The notes under the pieces were generated by a model. The model was not told where the DNA came from and searched no databases. It worked only from the letters and a program-made list of their open reading frames with translations. 64,000 nt of DNA from CALKJU01 sp035326425 (GTDB taxonomy: Bacteria > Pseudomonadota > Alphaproteobacteria > Geminicoccales > Geminicoccaceae), in NCBI GenBank assembly GCA_035326425.1, contig DAOLFG010000020.1, positions 1-64,000 on the forward strand, in the 5' to 3' direction. The position numbers and the translations under genes are program-made. This document shows, piece after piece, positions 25,271 through 34,518 of the stretch. How positions within the stretch are numbered: the first letter of the stretch is position 1; each line of letters begins with the position of its first letter.

Positions 25271-27166
25271 CTAGGTCGCTCCCGCCGGCGCCATGCCGGC
25301 GATGAGCTCGTCGGGAATGTCGTCGAACGAGGCGTAGTTCATGTTGTAGAGCCGGGCGTAGAGGCCGCCCAGCGCCATCAGCTCGTCATGCGTGCCGGAC
25401 TCGATGATCTCGCCGTTCTGCAGCACGATGATCCGGTCGGCGTTGCGGATGGTCGCCAGCCGATGGGCGATGACGAGGCCGGTATTGCCCTCCAGCAGCC
25501 GCACCAGCGCCCGCTGGATCAGCATCTCGGTGTAGCTGTCGATGCTGGCGGTGGCCTCGTCGAGGACCAGGATCTTGGCGTCCGCCACCAGCGCCCTGGC
25601 GAAGCTGATGAGCTGGCGCTGGCCGAGCGACAGGTTGCCGCCGCGCTGCTCCAGCATGCTGTCGTAGCCGTCGGGCAGCCGCATGACGAAGTCGTGCGCG
25701 CCCACGGCCTGGGCGGCGCGGATCACCTCGTCGCGGCTGGCGTCCTGCTTGTTGTAGCGGATGTTCTCGATCACCGTGCCCGAGAACAGGAACGGCTCCT
25801 GCAGCACCATCGCCATGCGCCGGCCGAGCGATTCCTGCGTCAGGTCGCGCACGTCGTGGCCGCCGACCAGCACCTGGCCGTCCCAGACGTCGTAGAAGCG
25901 GTGCGCCAGCGCCATGGCGCTGGACTTCCCCGAGCCCGTGGGACCGACCAGCGCCACGGTCTCGCCAGGATTGACGCGGAAGCTGACATTCCTCAGCACC
26001 GGCAGGCCCTGGCGGTAGCCGAAGGTGACGTTCCTGAACTCGACCGAGCCGTCGAAATCGGCCGGCAGCGCGATGGCGCCGGGCTTGTCCCTGACGTCGA
26101 CCGGGACATCCAGGACCTCGGCGATGCGCTGGCCCGAGGCCATGGCGCGCTGCATCACGCTGTACTGCAGCGTCAGCGAGCGGATCGGGTCGAAGAAGCG
26201 CTGGATGTAGAACAGGAAGGCCACCATCACGCCGATGTCGAGGCTCTGGCCCAGCACCATCGAGCCGCCGACCACGATCACCACCGCCATGGCGATGCCG
26301 GTCAGCGTGTCGACGATCGGCACCATCACCTGCGAGAACTTCGAGGCCAGCAGGTGCGCCCGGAGGTTGGCGTGGGCCTTCTGGTCGTAGAGGCCGAGAT
26401 TGACGCTCTGGCGGTCCATGCTCTGCACGGTGCGCACGCCGTGGATGCATTCGGCGAGCGCGCCGTTGGCGATGGAGTTGGCCTCGTGCGCACCCATGAA
26501 CGCCACCTTGGCGCGCGGCAGCCACCAGATCCTGACGACGAAGAGTGCCGGCACCACGGCCAGCGTCAGCAGCCCGAGCCGGAAGTCGAGCCACAGCATC
26601 ACCGTGATGATGCCGAACAGCAGGACGATGTCGCCGACCGACAGCACCGAGGTCTCCATGAACTCCTGCATCGAGTTCACGTCGCCCTGCAGCCGCGACA
26701 TCAGCCGCCCGACCTCGGTGCGGTCCATGAAGGAGAGCGAGACGCGCTGCAGATGCGAGAACATGGCGCGGCGCATGTCGAACAGCACGCCCTCGGCGGC
26801 CTTGCCGACCACGGTCTCCTGCACCCAGCTGGCGGCGTAGTTGATCAGGATGGCGACGAGGAAGGCCATCACCGCCAGCGTCAGCATCCGCCGGTCGCCC
26901 GTCGCCATGCCGTGGTCGATGGCGAAGCGGATGATCAGCGGGATCGCGACCTGGGTGGCGGTGAAGACCAGCACCGCCGCCACGGCGATCGCCATCTGCC
27001 GGCGATAGGGGCGGATGAAGTGCCAGATGCGGCGCAGGATCCGGCCGTCGAAGGCGCGGCCGAAGATCTCCTCCTCCTGGCGTTGCGAGCCCACCACGGC
27101 GCGCGGGGCCCGCGCCCGGCCGTCGTCGCGCAGGTCCTTGTCGTCCAGCATCTCGGCAGCGGCCAT
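25271..27166 (-). CDS. ABC exporter half-transporter with intact catalytic site
   Basis: This 631-residue exporter subunit has a six-helix membrane domain (about 50-350) and a C-terminal ATPase: Walker A GPTGSGKSS, signature LSLGQRQ, Walker B ILVLDEATASID, switch His in IAHRLAT. The catalytic Glu is present. It is coupled to the next gene through TGATG (one-base overlap), and that partner has a changed Walker B, so the two should form a heterodimer of the MsbA/multidrug type. The transported compound is unknown: a lipid, drug or peptide is possible. Confidence 0.88.
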   Translation of the reverse strand: MAAAEMLDDKDLRDDGRARAPRAVVGSQRQEEEIFGRAFDGRILRRIWHFIRPYRRQMAIAVAAVLVFTATQVAIPLIIRFAIDHGMATGDRRMLTLAVMAFLVAILINYAASWVQETVVGKAAEGVLFDMRRAMFSHLQRVSLSFMDRTEVGRLMSRLQGDVNSMQEFMETSVLSVGDIVLLFGIITVMLWLDFRLGLLTLAVVPALFVVRIWWLPRAKVAFMGAHEANSIANGALAECIHGVRTVQSMDRQSVNLGLYDQKAHANLRAHLLASKFSQVMVPIVDTLTGIAMAVVIVVGGSMVLGQSLDIGVMVAFLFYIQRFFDPIRSLTLQYSVMQRAMASGQRIAEVLDVPVDVRDKPGAIALPADFDGSVEFRNVTFGYRQGLPVLRNVSFRVNPGETVALVGPTGSGKSSAMALAHRFYDVWDGQVLVGGHDVRDLTQESLGRRMAMVLQEPFLFSGTVIENIRYNKQDASRDEVIRAAQAVGAHDFVMRLPDGYDSMLEQRGGNLSLGQRQLISFARALVADAKILVLDEATASIDSYTEMLIQRALVRLLEGNTGLVIAHRLATIRNADRIIVLQNGEIIESGTHDELMALGGLYARLYNMNYASFDDIPDELIAGMAPAGAT

Positions 27167-29019
27167 CAGGGCTCTCCCGCCCGGTCGCCCGGCCGGACCT
27201 GCAGGTCGTAGAGCGCCCGGTAGCGGCCGTTCAGCGCCAGCAGCTCCTCGTGGCTGCCGCGCTCGACGATGCGGCCGTTCTCGAGGAACAGGATCTTGTC
27301 GGCATGCATCAGCGAGCTCAGGCGATGGGCGATGACGATGGTCACGCGGTCCCTGGCGAAGCGCTTGATGGCGCTGCGGATGCGCTGCTCGGTGCCGGCG
27401 TCGATGGCGGCGGTGGAATCGTCGAACACCATCACCGCCGGCCGCAGGATCAGGCTACGGGCGATCGACAGCCGCTGGCGCTGGCCGCCCGAGAGCGAGA
27501 CGCCGCGCTCGCCGACCACCGTGCGGTACTGCTGCGGCAGCCCTATGACGTAGTTGTGCAGCTGGGCGGATTCGGCGGTGCGCTCGATGCGGCGGTCCTG
27601 CGCCCAGGGATCGCCGTAGACGATGTTGTTCTCGATGGTGGTGGTGAACAGGAAGGAGTCCTGCTGCACGACGCTCACCGCCTTGCGCAGCGACTGCAGC
27701 GTCACCTGGCTGATGTCCTGGCCGTCGATGGTGATGCGGCCGGCATCGACGTCGTAGAAGCGCGGGATCAGGTGGACGAGGCTGGACTTGCCGCTGCCCG
27801 GTGGCCCCACGATGCCGATGGTCTCGCCGCGCCTGGCCTCGAAGCCGATGTCCTCGAGGATCGGCCGGTCGGTGCCGGGATAGCGGAAGCTCACATTCTC
27901 GAAGCGCAGCGTGCCGTCGGTGACGACGAGATCCTTGGCACCCGGCTTGTCCATGATGGCGAGGTCGAGGTCGAGCAGCTCGAACAGCCGGCTGCCGCAG
28001 GTCGAGGCCCGCGCGAAGGCGTTGACCAGCAGGCCCAGCTGGCGGACCGGCATCTGCAGAATGGCGGTGAAGGTGAGGAAGGTCGCGAGCGTGCCGACGG
28101 TGATCTCGCCGTCGATCACTTGGCCGCCGCCGAACCAGAGCACCAGCCCCATGGCCAGGAAGAACGAGAAGTTCATGGCCGAGGTGTTCTTGACCCGGAT
28201 GTCGACGCGCCGGTGCGCCAGCTCGATGGCGCTCCTCGAGGCCCGGTCGAACTTCCCGAGCTCGTGGTCCTGGGCGGCGAAGGCGCGCACCACGCGGATG
28301 CCGCCGAGATTCTCCTCCATCACCCGGCTCAGCACCTGCAGGCGCTCCTGCAGCGTCAGCCAGGTGGCGCGCAGCACCAGCTGCGTCACCGAGGAGCGCC
28401 AGGCGACGAAGGGCACGAAGCTGAGGCTCAAGAGGCCCAGCACGAGGTCGGTGCTGATCAGCAGCCAGGCGCCGACGCCGATCAGCACGCTCAGCAGCAC
28501 CAGCCTGACGAGGCCGGTGTGGAAGAACATCCGCACGCCCTCGAGGTCGAGCATGCCGACGGTGATCAGGTCGCCGGTGTGGACCTTGTCGTGGAAGCTG
28601 AAGCTCAGCCGCTGGATCTTCTCGTAGACCGCGAGGCGGAGCTCGTAGGCGGTGTGGTGGCCGACCGATTCGCCGAAATAGTTCTGCAGCATGGTGAACA
28701 GGCCGCGGAACACGCTGACCGCCAGCAGCACCAGGGCGGTGGTGAGCAGGGCGCCCTCCGCATCGGCGAGGTTGGCCTCGCTGGCCGCCCAGACGCCGCG
28801 CGCCTGGTCGACGGCCTGGCCCAGCAGGCGCGGGATGAACAGCTGCAGCACTGCCGCCACGAAGGTCGAGACGATGGCGATCGCCACCTGCCAGGGATGG
28901 CGCAGCGTCATGCGGGTGATGCGCACGAGCGTGCCGACGCCCCGGCCCCACTGCGCCGCCATGATGTGCGCGTGCGAGGCCTCGCGCCTCCTGACGCTCG
29001 CTATGCTGTCGATGCTCAC
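27166..29019 (-). CDS. ABC exporter half-transporter with degenerate Walker B
   Basis: This 617-residue exporter subunit pairs with the downstream gene. The membrane domain spans about 40-330. The ATPase has Walker A GPPGSGKSS and signature LSGGQRQ, but Walker B reads VMVFDDSTA, with Asp where the catalytic Glu should be. That marks the degenerate half of a heterodimeric exporter. The start given is GTG at 29019; an ATG at 28962 would remove 19 residues and is also possible. Confidence 0.87.
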   Translation of the reverse strand: MSIDSIASVRRREASHAHIMAAQWGRGVGTLVRITRMTLRHPWQVAIAIVSTFVAAVLQLFIPRLLGQAVDQARGVWAASEANLADAEGALLTTALVLLAVSVFRGLFTMLQNYFGESVGHHTAYELRLAVYEKIQRLSFSFHDKVHTGDLITVGMLDLEGVRMFFHTGLVRLVLLSVLIGVGAWLLISTDLVLGLLSLSFVPFVAWRSSVTQLVLRATWLTLQERLQVLSRVMEENLGGIRVVRAFAAQDHELGKFDRASRSAIELAHRRVDIRVKNTSAMNFSFFLAMGLVLWFGGGQVIDGEITVGTLATFLTFTAILQMPVRQLGLLVNAFARASTCGSRLFELLDLDLAIMDKPGAKDLVVTDGTLRFENVSFRYPGTDRPILEDIGFEARRGETIGIVGPPGSGKSSLVHLIPRFYDVDAGRITIDGQDISQVTLQSLRKAVSVVQQDSFLFTTTIENNIVYGDPWAQDRRIERTAESAQLHNYVIGLPQQYRTVVGERGVSLSGGQRQRLSIARSLILRPAVMVFDDSTAAIDAGTEQRIRSAIKRFARDRVTIVIAHRLSSLMHADKILFLENGRIVERGSHEELLALNGRYRALYDLQVRPGDRAGEP

Positions 29020-29220
29020 CGACGATCCAGATTGCTGCCGCAGCCGCCCTGCCGAGAGGTCCAGCTCGGTCGGGGCGGACGCCTCCTCGACGCCAGACGC
29101 GCTTTATCCGCAGCGGATTCAAGGCCGCGCCGCGGCAAAATGCCTCGAAAGCGCCCAGCGTTGCAACATCGCGACAGCACCGCGCCGCGGTGGCAGATAT
29201 GCGCCGATGGACAAGGGCCA

Positions 29221-29247
29221 TGTCACATCCGACGATGCCGCCTCGTC
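29221..29247 (+). promoter_or_regulatory. ECF41-type sigma-factor promoter
   Basis: TGTCACA is followed after exactly 16 bases by CGTC, the motif reported for promoters recognised by ECF41 sigma factors. It lies 38 bases before the decarboxylase-like gene, whose downstream neighbour is an ECF41 factor. The pair is therefore probably autoregulated. Confidence 0.72.
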
Positions 29248-29284
29248 ATGTGTCGAACGCGCATGGTGCGCGTCGGAGACGAGC

Positions 29285-29749
29285 ATGACCCCCCGCTTGA
29301 ACGATCACATCAAGGCTGCACCGCAGGCCATCAAGGCGATGCTGGCGCTGGAGGCCGCCATCAAGGCGAGCGGCCTCGAGCCCAGGCTGCTGCATCTGGT
29401 GAAGATGCGAGCCTCGCAGATCAATGGCTGCGCCTTCTGCCTCCACATGCACGCCACCGAGGCCCGCCGGGACGGCGACAGCGAGATGCGGCTCTACATG
29501 CTGAACGCATGGCGCGAATCCACGCTCTACACCGAGCGCGAGCGCGCGGCCCTGGCCTGGACCGAGGCGCTGACGCTGGTGGCCGAGACCGGGGCGCCGG
29601 ATGCCGACTACGCGATGCTGAAGGCGCAGTTCAGCGAGGCCGAGCAGGTCGATCTGACGCTCGCCATCGGCGCCATCAATGTCTGGAACCGGCTGCAGAT
29701 CGGCTTCCGGGCCGGGCATCCCGTGGAAGCGGTCCGTGAAGCCGCCTGA
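29285..29749 (+). CDS. Carboxymuconolactone decarboxylase/AhpD-family protein
   Basis: This 154-residue AhpD-like protein has the redox motif CAFCLHMH (Cys-x-x-Cys-x-x-x-His, about residues 48-55), the active site of alkylhydroperoxidase-type CMD proteins. Family members reduce peroxides or act as decarboxylases. CMD genes are typical partners of ECF41 sigma factors, and the next gene encodes one, overlapping by 14 bases. The ATG has GGAG upstream and an ECF41 promoter in front. A role in a redox response is likely but not shown. Confidence 0.9.
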   Translation: MTPRLNDHIKAAPQAIKAMLALEAAIKASGLEPRLLHLVKMRASQINGCAFCLHMHATEARRDGDSEMRLYMLNAWRESTLYTERERAALAWTEALTLVAETGAPDADYAMLKAQFSEAEQVDLTLAIGAINVWNRLQIGFRAGHPVEAVREAA

Positions 29750-30677
29750 GCAGGCGATCCGGCTGTTCGAGGCGCAGCGGCCGCGGCTGGTGCGCCTCGC
29801 CTACCGCATGCTGGGCTCGATGGCCGAGGCCGAGGACGTGGTGCAGAACGCCTGGCTGCGCTGGCAGCGCGCGGACCATGCCGAGGTGCTGTCGCCGCCG
29901 TCCTTCCTGTCGCGCATCGTCACCCGGCTCTGCCTCGACGAGCTGAAGTCGGCGCGGGCGCGTCGGCAGGCCTATGTCGGTCCCTGGCTGCCCGAGCCGC
30001 TGGTCGAGCAGCCCGACGAGCCGGCGCAGGACGACCTGACCCTGGCGCTGATGCTGGCGCTGGAGCGGCTGTCGCCGCTGGAGCGCGCCGCCTTCCTGCT
30101 GCACGACGTGTTCGGCGTGCCGCTGGCCGAGGTGGCGGCGACGCTGGAGCGCGATGCCGCGGCGGTGCGCCAGCTGGCGGTGCGGGCACGCCGGCACGTC
30201 GAGGACGCGAGGCCGCGCTTCCCGGTGGCGCCGGAAGAGGGCCGGCGCATCGCCAACGCCTTCTTCGCGGCTTCGACCACCGGCGACACGGCGACCCTGC
30301 GCGCGATGCTGGCCGAGAACGTCGTGGTGCGCGCGGACGGCGGCGGCAAGGTGCTGGCCTTCCGCAACCCGATCGTCGGCCTCGAGAAGGCGCTGCGGCT
30401 CTATACCGGCCTCGCGCGGAAGTACGGCCCCGCCGACGTGGCGCTGCTCGACATCGTCAGGCTCGACGGCCTGCCCGGCTTCGTCAGCCGGATGGGCGCC
30501 GTGCTGCAGACCACGGCGCTCGGGATCGAGGACGGCCGGATCACCGCCGTCTACATCACCCGCAATCCCGACAAGCTGAGCCGCCTCGGCCTCAGGCTGC
30601 GGGATCCGTCACATGCACCGCCACCTTGGCCTGGCGCAGCAGCTCGGCCATCGCCGGGGTCGGCGGGAGGTCGGTGA
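29736..30677 (+). CDS. ECF41-family RNA polymerase sigma factor
   Basis: This 313-residue sigma factor has sigma-2 (about 5-70, LAYRMLGSMAEAEDVVQNAWLRW) and sigma-4 (about 105-160, LSPLERAAFLLHDVFGVPLAEVAATL) regions, plus a SnoaL-like C-terminal extension. The ECF41 marks WLPEP (84-88), DGGGKV and NPDKL are all present. In ECF41 factors the extension replaces an anti-sigma factor and tunes activity. The start is GTG at 29736, inside the end of the CMD gene. The last about 28 codons run antisense to the end of the DeoR-type gene. Confidence 0.92.
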   Translation: MKPPEQAIRLFEAQRPRLVRLAYRMLGSMAEAEDVVQNAWLRWQRADHAEVLSPPSFLSRIVTRLCLDELKSARARRQAYVGPWLPEPLVEQPDEPAQDDLTLALMLALERLSPLERAAFLLHDVFGVPLAEVAATLERDAAAVRQLAVRARRHVEDARPRFPVAPEEGRRIANAFFAASTTGDTATLRAMLAENVVVRADGGGKVLAFRNPIVGLEKALRLYTGLARKYGPADVALLDIVRLDGLPGFVSRMGAVLQTTALGIEDGRITAVYITRNPDKLSRLGLRLRDPSHAPPPWPGAAARPSPGSAGGR

Positions 30678-31395
30678 ACAGCGCGTCGATCTCCGACAGG
30701 TCGCCCAGGCGGACCATGGCGTTGCGGCCGAACTTGCTGTGGTCGGCGGCCAGCAGCACCTCCCTGGAATTGGCGATGATCGCCTGGGCGACCCGCACCT
30801 CGCGATAGTCGAAGTCGAGCAGCGAGCCGTCGGCGTCGATGCCGCTGATGCCGATGACGCCGTAGTCGACCTTGAACTGGCGGATGACGTCGAGCGTCGC
30901 CTCGCCGACGATCCCCCGGTCGCGCGTCCGCACCACCCCGCCCGTCACGATCACCTCGAAGCTCGGCTCGGCGCTGAGCAGGCCGGCGACGTGCAGGTTG
31001 TTGGTGACGATGCGCAGATCCGAATGGCCGAGTAGCGCCCGCGCCACTTCCTCGGTGGTCGTGCCGATGTTGATGAACAGCGAGGAATGGTTCGGAATGG
31101 CGTCGGCCACCAGCCTGGCGATCCGCCGCTTGGCCTCCAGGTTCAGCACCTGCCGGTCGCTGTAGGCGAGGTTCTCCACCGAGGACGGCAGCCCGGCGCC
31201 GCCGTGGTAGCGCTGCAGCAGGTTCTGCTCGCACAGCTCGTTGATGTCGCGGCGGATGGTCTGGGGCGTCACGCCCAGCTCGGTCGCCAGCGCCTCGACC
31301 GCCACGAAGCCCTGGCGCCGCGCCCGCTCGACGATGAGATCCCGCCGTTCCCGACCCGTCGCCACCAGCCAGCCTCGATGCTCGGATCCGCGCAT
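30592..31395 (-). CDS. DeoR/GlpR-family transcriptional regulator
   Basis: This 267-residue regulator has an N-terminal DeoR winged helix-turn-helix (VEALATELGVTPQTIRRDINELCEQNLLQRYHGGA) and a DeoRC sensor domain with FINIGTTTEEVARALL and YGVIGISGIDADGSLLDFDYREV. Such proteins usually sense a phosphorylated sugar or polyol and repress catabolic genes. Its target is not obvious here; no sugar kinase or transporter gene follows. Besides the ATG given, a GTG at 31365 with GAGG upstream may be the true start. Its end overlaps the sigma-factor gene tail to tail by 86 bases. Confidence 0.88.
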   Translation of the reverse strand: MRGSEHRGWLVATGRERRDLIVERARRQGFVAVEALATELGVTPQTIRRDINELCEQNLLQRYHGGAGLPSSVENLAYSDRQVLNLEAKRRIARLVADAIPNHSSLFINIGTTTEEVARALLGHSDLRIVTNNLHVAGLLSAEPSFEVIVTGGVVRTRDRGIVGEATLDVIRQFKVDYGVIGISGIDADGSLLDFDYREVRVAQAIIANSREVLLAADHSKFGRNAMVRLGDLSEIDALFTDLPPTPAMAELLRQAKVAVHVTDPAA

Positions 31396-31460
31396 TGGGC
31401 CAGCGCGGCTGGTCGGATTGTGACAGGAAGCGCGCCGGCGGGCCAGAGGGCCGGGAGCGG

Positions 31461-32627
31461 CTAGCTCGTGCCCTCGGGCTTGGCCAGCATCTTCTGGCGG
31501 TCGTAGGTCAGCCGCTCGGCGATGTAGCCGGGCACCTGGAACTGCCAGCCTTCGAGCCTGGCCCCGAGCTCGGCGACGCGCTCGGCCAGCGGCTTGGCCG
31601 GCGCCGCGGGCGCGGATGCCGCCGCCGCGGGCTGCGCTTCTTCCGCCTCGGCCGGGGCCGGCGCTGCCGGATCCGCTGCGGGTGCAGCGGCCGGCGCCGG
31701 AGCCGGCGGTACCACGGGCTGGCCTTCGCTCACCCGCATCGCCAGCCAGTGCTCCTCCTTCTCGCCCTGGCCCTCGACCGTCGAGGTGACGGTGACGACG
31801 ATGCCGTCGGCGGTCTCGAAGCGCGCCCTTGGCGCGTCGGCGGGCATCGGCTTGTCGTCGGCCTTGCGCACCCCGATCATCGACAGGTTGTCGAGCGTCG
31901 AGGCGACGCGGGCGAGGACCTCGTCGTCGACCTTGCCGGTCTCGGGCGGCCGGTCCAGCACCAGCTCGTCGGTGCCCGGCTGCGGCCGCGAGATGACGAT
32001 GGGATCGGCACCGCCCTCGCCCAGGGTGACGCGGACGATGTCCTTCTCCGGCAGGCTCGCCACGTCCTTGTCGATCCAGCCCATGATGTCGCTGGGCAGC
32101 GTCACCTCGCCGGCCGCGAGCCAGGCTTGGTCCTCGCCCTGGCGGCGCACATAGACGCCGCCGCGGCTGCCGCCGAACAGGTTGTACTTGCTCTTGCCGA
32201 TGACGACCGAGGCGATCGGCTTGCCGTCCGCGCCCTCGAAGGTGACCAGCTTGGACTTGGCGCCCTCGGCCGAGGGATCGCCGAGCTCCAGGCGCGGCAG
32301 GCGGTCGCCGCTCGCGGTCTTGGCCTCGACGAGCTGCAGCCCGGCGACGGCGCGCGCCACCTCGCGCAGCTTGGCCGGGTCGGCCGGATAGCCGCCGCGC
32401 TCGACGATGCGCCAGACATCGCCGTCCTTGCGCATCGTGACGGTCTCACCCGCCGACCTCACCTGCACGGCCGCGACGTCGCCCAGCCGCTGGTCGAAGC
32501 CGGCGAACAGCGGCTCGTCGACGGTACGGCTGGCGGCCGGCACCTGGCGCTCGACGACCGCCCAGCCGGCGAGGCCGACCGAAGCCACGGTGGCCAGCAG
32601 CAGGATCGAGAAGTTCCTGGGAGACAT
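31461..32627 (-). CDS. DUF4340-domain membrane-anchored protein
   Basis: This 388-residue protein has one N-terminal membrane anchor (about 6-26) and a large extracytoplasmic DUF4340 region (DGDVWRIVERGGYPADPAKLREVARAVAGLQLVEAKTA; VVIGKSKYNLFGG). A Pro/Ala/Glu-rich stretch near 310-350 precedes a short C-terminal segment. DUF4340 proteins regularly stand beside GldG-like ABC components, as here, 17 bases after one. They are thought to be accessory parts of that system; the function is unknown. Confidence 0.82.
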   Translation of the reverse strand: MSPRNFSILLLATVASVGLAGWAVVERQVPAASRTVDEPLFAGFDQRLGDVAAVQVRSAGETVTMRKDGDVWRIVERGGYPADPAKLREVARAVAGLQLVEAKTASGDRLPRLELGDPSAEGAKSKLVTFEGADGKPIASVVIGKSKYNLFGGSRGGVYVRRQGEDQAWLAAGEVTLPSDIMGWIDKDVASLPEKDIVRVTLGEGGADPIVISRPQPGTDELVLDRPPETGKVDDEVLARVASTLDNLSMIGVRKADDKPMPADAPRARFETADGIVVTVTSTVEGQGEKEEHWLAMRVSEGQPVVPPAPAPAAAPAADPAAPAPAEAEEAQPAAAASAPAAPAKPLAERVAELGARLEGWQFQVPGYIAERLTYDRQKMLAKPEGTS

Positions 32628-32644
32628 ACCTCGCCTCTCCCCGT

Positions 32645-34504
32645 TCAGCCGGCGGCGGCGTCGAAGCGGCGCCGGAACCGGGTGCGCCGGATCATCGCCA
32701 GCACCAGCGCCACGATGGCGATCATGATCGGCACGGCGGCGATGTTGATGAAGCGCAGCTCGGAGCGCAGCCCCTCGATGTCGCTGCGCAGAGCATGCTG
32801 GACGTCGCGCAGCTCGCGCCGGGTGTCGAGCAGCTGGCCGCGGAAGCCGTCGACCTCCTGGCGCTGCTCGGCCGTCAGCAGGGCGCCGTCGTCGGTCTCC
32901 TTGACGTCCATGCCTTCGAGCTTGCGCTGCAGGTCGTTCAGCTTCTGGGTCAGCTCCTGCTCCTTGGCGCGGTACTGCGCCTCGGCGGCGCGGCGGATCT
33001 CGTTGACGCGCTCGAAGGGCCGGAACGCCACGTCGCGGCCGCGCAGGCTCGACAGGGCGCCGCTGCCGACCAGGTAGTCCATGGCATTGGCGACGAAATC
33101 GGCGTTGTCGGCCACCGGCGTGCCGACCTGCTGGCCGAACACGTTCTGCATGACGATCCAGGTCTTGTCGTCGAGCAGGTCGGTGTCGCCGACCACGATG
33201 ACGTCGATCGGGGTCTTGGTCTCGGTGAGCCGGTCGGGCTTGGCCTCGACGCCTTCGGGAGGCCCGTCGGCGTAGGCCGACTTCGCCGGGCCCGACAGCC
33301 TCGCCGCCATCACCATCGGCACGCCGCCGCGCTTGTAGCCGGTGAGCAGAGCCACCGGATCCGGGAACATGCGGATGCGCTCGGCGTCGAGCGCCATGGC
33401 GTCGGCGCTGGAGGTGACGAGCGGCGTCATCGTCGTCGTCGCACCCTCGCCGGCCTTCAGCCAGCCGGCGCTGGCGAAGTTGAGCGCGTTCAGCTCGCCG
33501 GTGATGCGGTCCTCGCGGTTCAGGCTCTCGGGCGGCATCGACAGCCAGGCGAGATAGTCCAGCACCTGCGGCCGGCCGTTCACCGGGTACTGCACCTGCC
33601 GGGCGGCGGCCGGGTCGCCGACGATCCGATCCTTCACCAGCTCGATGCCCCAGCTCTCGAACAGCGGCTGGAAGTCGGAATCGGTCGCACCCTCGCCGGG
33701 CTGGCGCTGTCGGGCGGCCGCGGCCTCGGAATGCGGATCGACGAACACCAGCGCCCGGCCGCCGCCCATGACGTACTGGTCGATCGCATAGAGCGTCTTG
33801 GGCGTCAGGTTCTGCGGCTGGACGACCATCAGCAGCTTGGTGGCCGGATCGATCTGGTCGAGGTCGCCGCCGAGGTAGCGGATGTCGAACAGCTGCTGGA
33901 GCTGCTCGTAGATCGCCCAGGGCCGGTACTGGTTGGCCGGATCGCCGGTGATCGGCAGGCTGCTGAGCAGCGAGACCACGGGCTTCTCGGGGTTGGCCAG
34001 ATTGTAGACCAGCCGGGTCAGGTCGTATTCGAGGAAGCGCTCGCGCTCGGGCGACAGCACCGGCAGCGTGTCGACATCGTCGGTGCTGTTGGTGCCGGCG
34101 AGGCCGAAATAGGCGGTCTGGCCGCCCTCGACGGAGATCCCCTGCAGGCCGAAGCCCACCGCCCGGTCCTCGTCGGGCGAGAAGGGCTGCGGGTCGATCA
34201 GCTCGACGCTGAGCTTGCCCTGGCTGGCGGCGGCATAGGTCTCCAGCGTGTCCTGCACCCGGTCGGCATAGGTGCCGACGAACGGATTGGCCTCGCGCAG
34301 CGAGCGCGACACGTAGAGCCTGAGCGTCACCGGCTCCTTCATGCCGGACAGCAGCTCGACCGTGCCGTGGGACAGCGTGAACAGCTTGTTCTGGGTGAGG
34401 TCGAGGCGCTCGCCGCGCAGCGTCAGCCCGCCCCAGGTGTTGAGCGCCACGAACAGGACGATGGCGAGGCCAACGCCGAGGATCGACAGCTTGCGACGGT
34501 CCAT
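32645..34504 (-). CDS. GldG-like auxiliary component of an ABC transporter
   Basis: This 619-residue protein has membrane segments near both ends (about 8-27 and 585-608) and a large extracytoplasmic domain of the GldG/ABC_transp_aux type: VTLRLYVSRSLREANPFVGTYADRVQDTLETYA, VVQPQNLTPKTLYAIDQYVMGGGRALVFVDPH. A coiled coil (about 515-580) precedes the last membrane segment. The ATG at 34504 was chosen because it gives the anchor at the right place. It works with the permease and ATPase encoded upstream. In Bacteroidetes the homologues support gliding; in proteobacteria the substrate is unknown. Confidence 0.87.
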   Translation of the reverse strand: MDRRKLSILGVGLAIVLFVALNTWGGLTLRGERLDLTQNKLFTLSHGTVELLSGMKEPVTLRLYVSRSLREANPFVGTYADRVQDTLETYAAASQGKLSVELIDPQPFSPDEDRAVGFGLQGISVEGGQTAYFGLAGTNSTDDVDTLPVLSPERERFLEYDLTRLVYNLANPEKPVVSLLSSLPITGDPANQYRPWAIYEQLQQLFDIRYLGGDLDQIDPATKLLMVVQPQNLTPKTLYAIDQYVMGGGRALVFVDPHSEAAAARQRQPGEGATDSDFQPLFESWGIELVKDRIVGDPAAARQVQYPVNGRPQVLDYLAWLSMPPESLNREDRITGELNALNFASAGWLKAGEGATTTMTPLVTSSADAMALDAERIRMFPDPVALLTGYKRGGVPMVMAARLSGPAKSAYADGPPEGVEAKPDRLTETKTPIDVIVVGDTDLLDDKTWIVMQNVFGQQVGTPVADNADFVANAMDYLVGSGALSSLRGRDVAFRPFERVNEIRRAAEAQYRAKEQELTQKLNDLQRKLEGMDVKETDDGALLTAEQRQEVDGFRGQLLDTRRELRDVQHALRSDIEGLRSELRFINIAAVPIMIAIVALVLAMIRRTRFRRRFDAAAG

Positions 34505-34518
34505 GATCGTCTCCCGCC

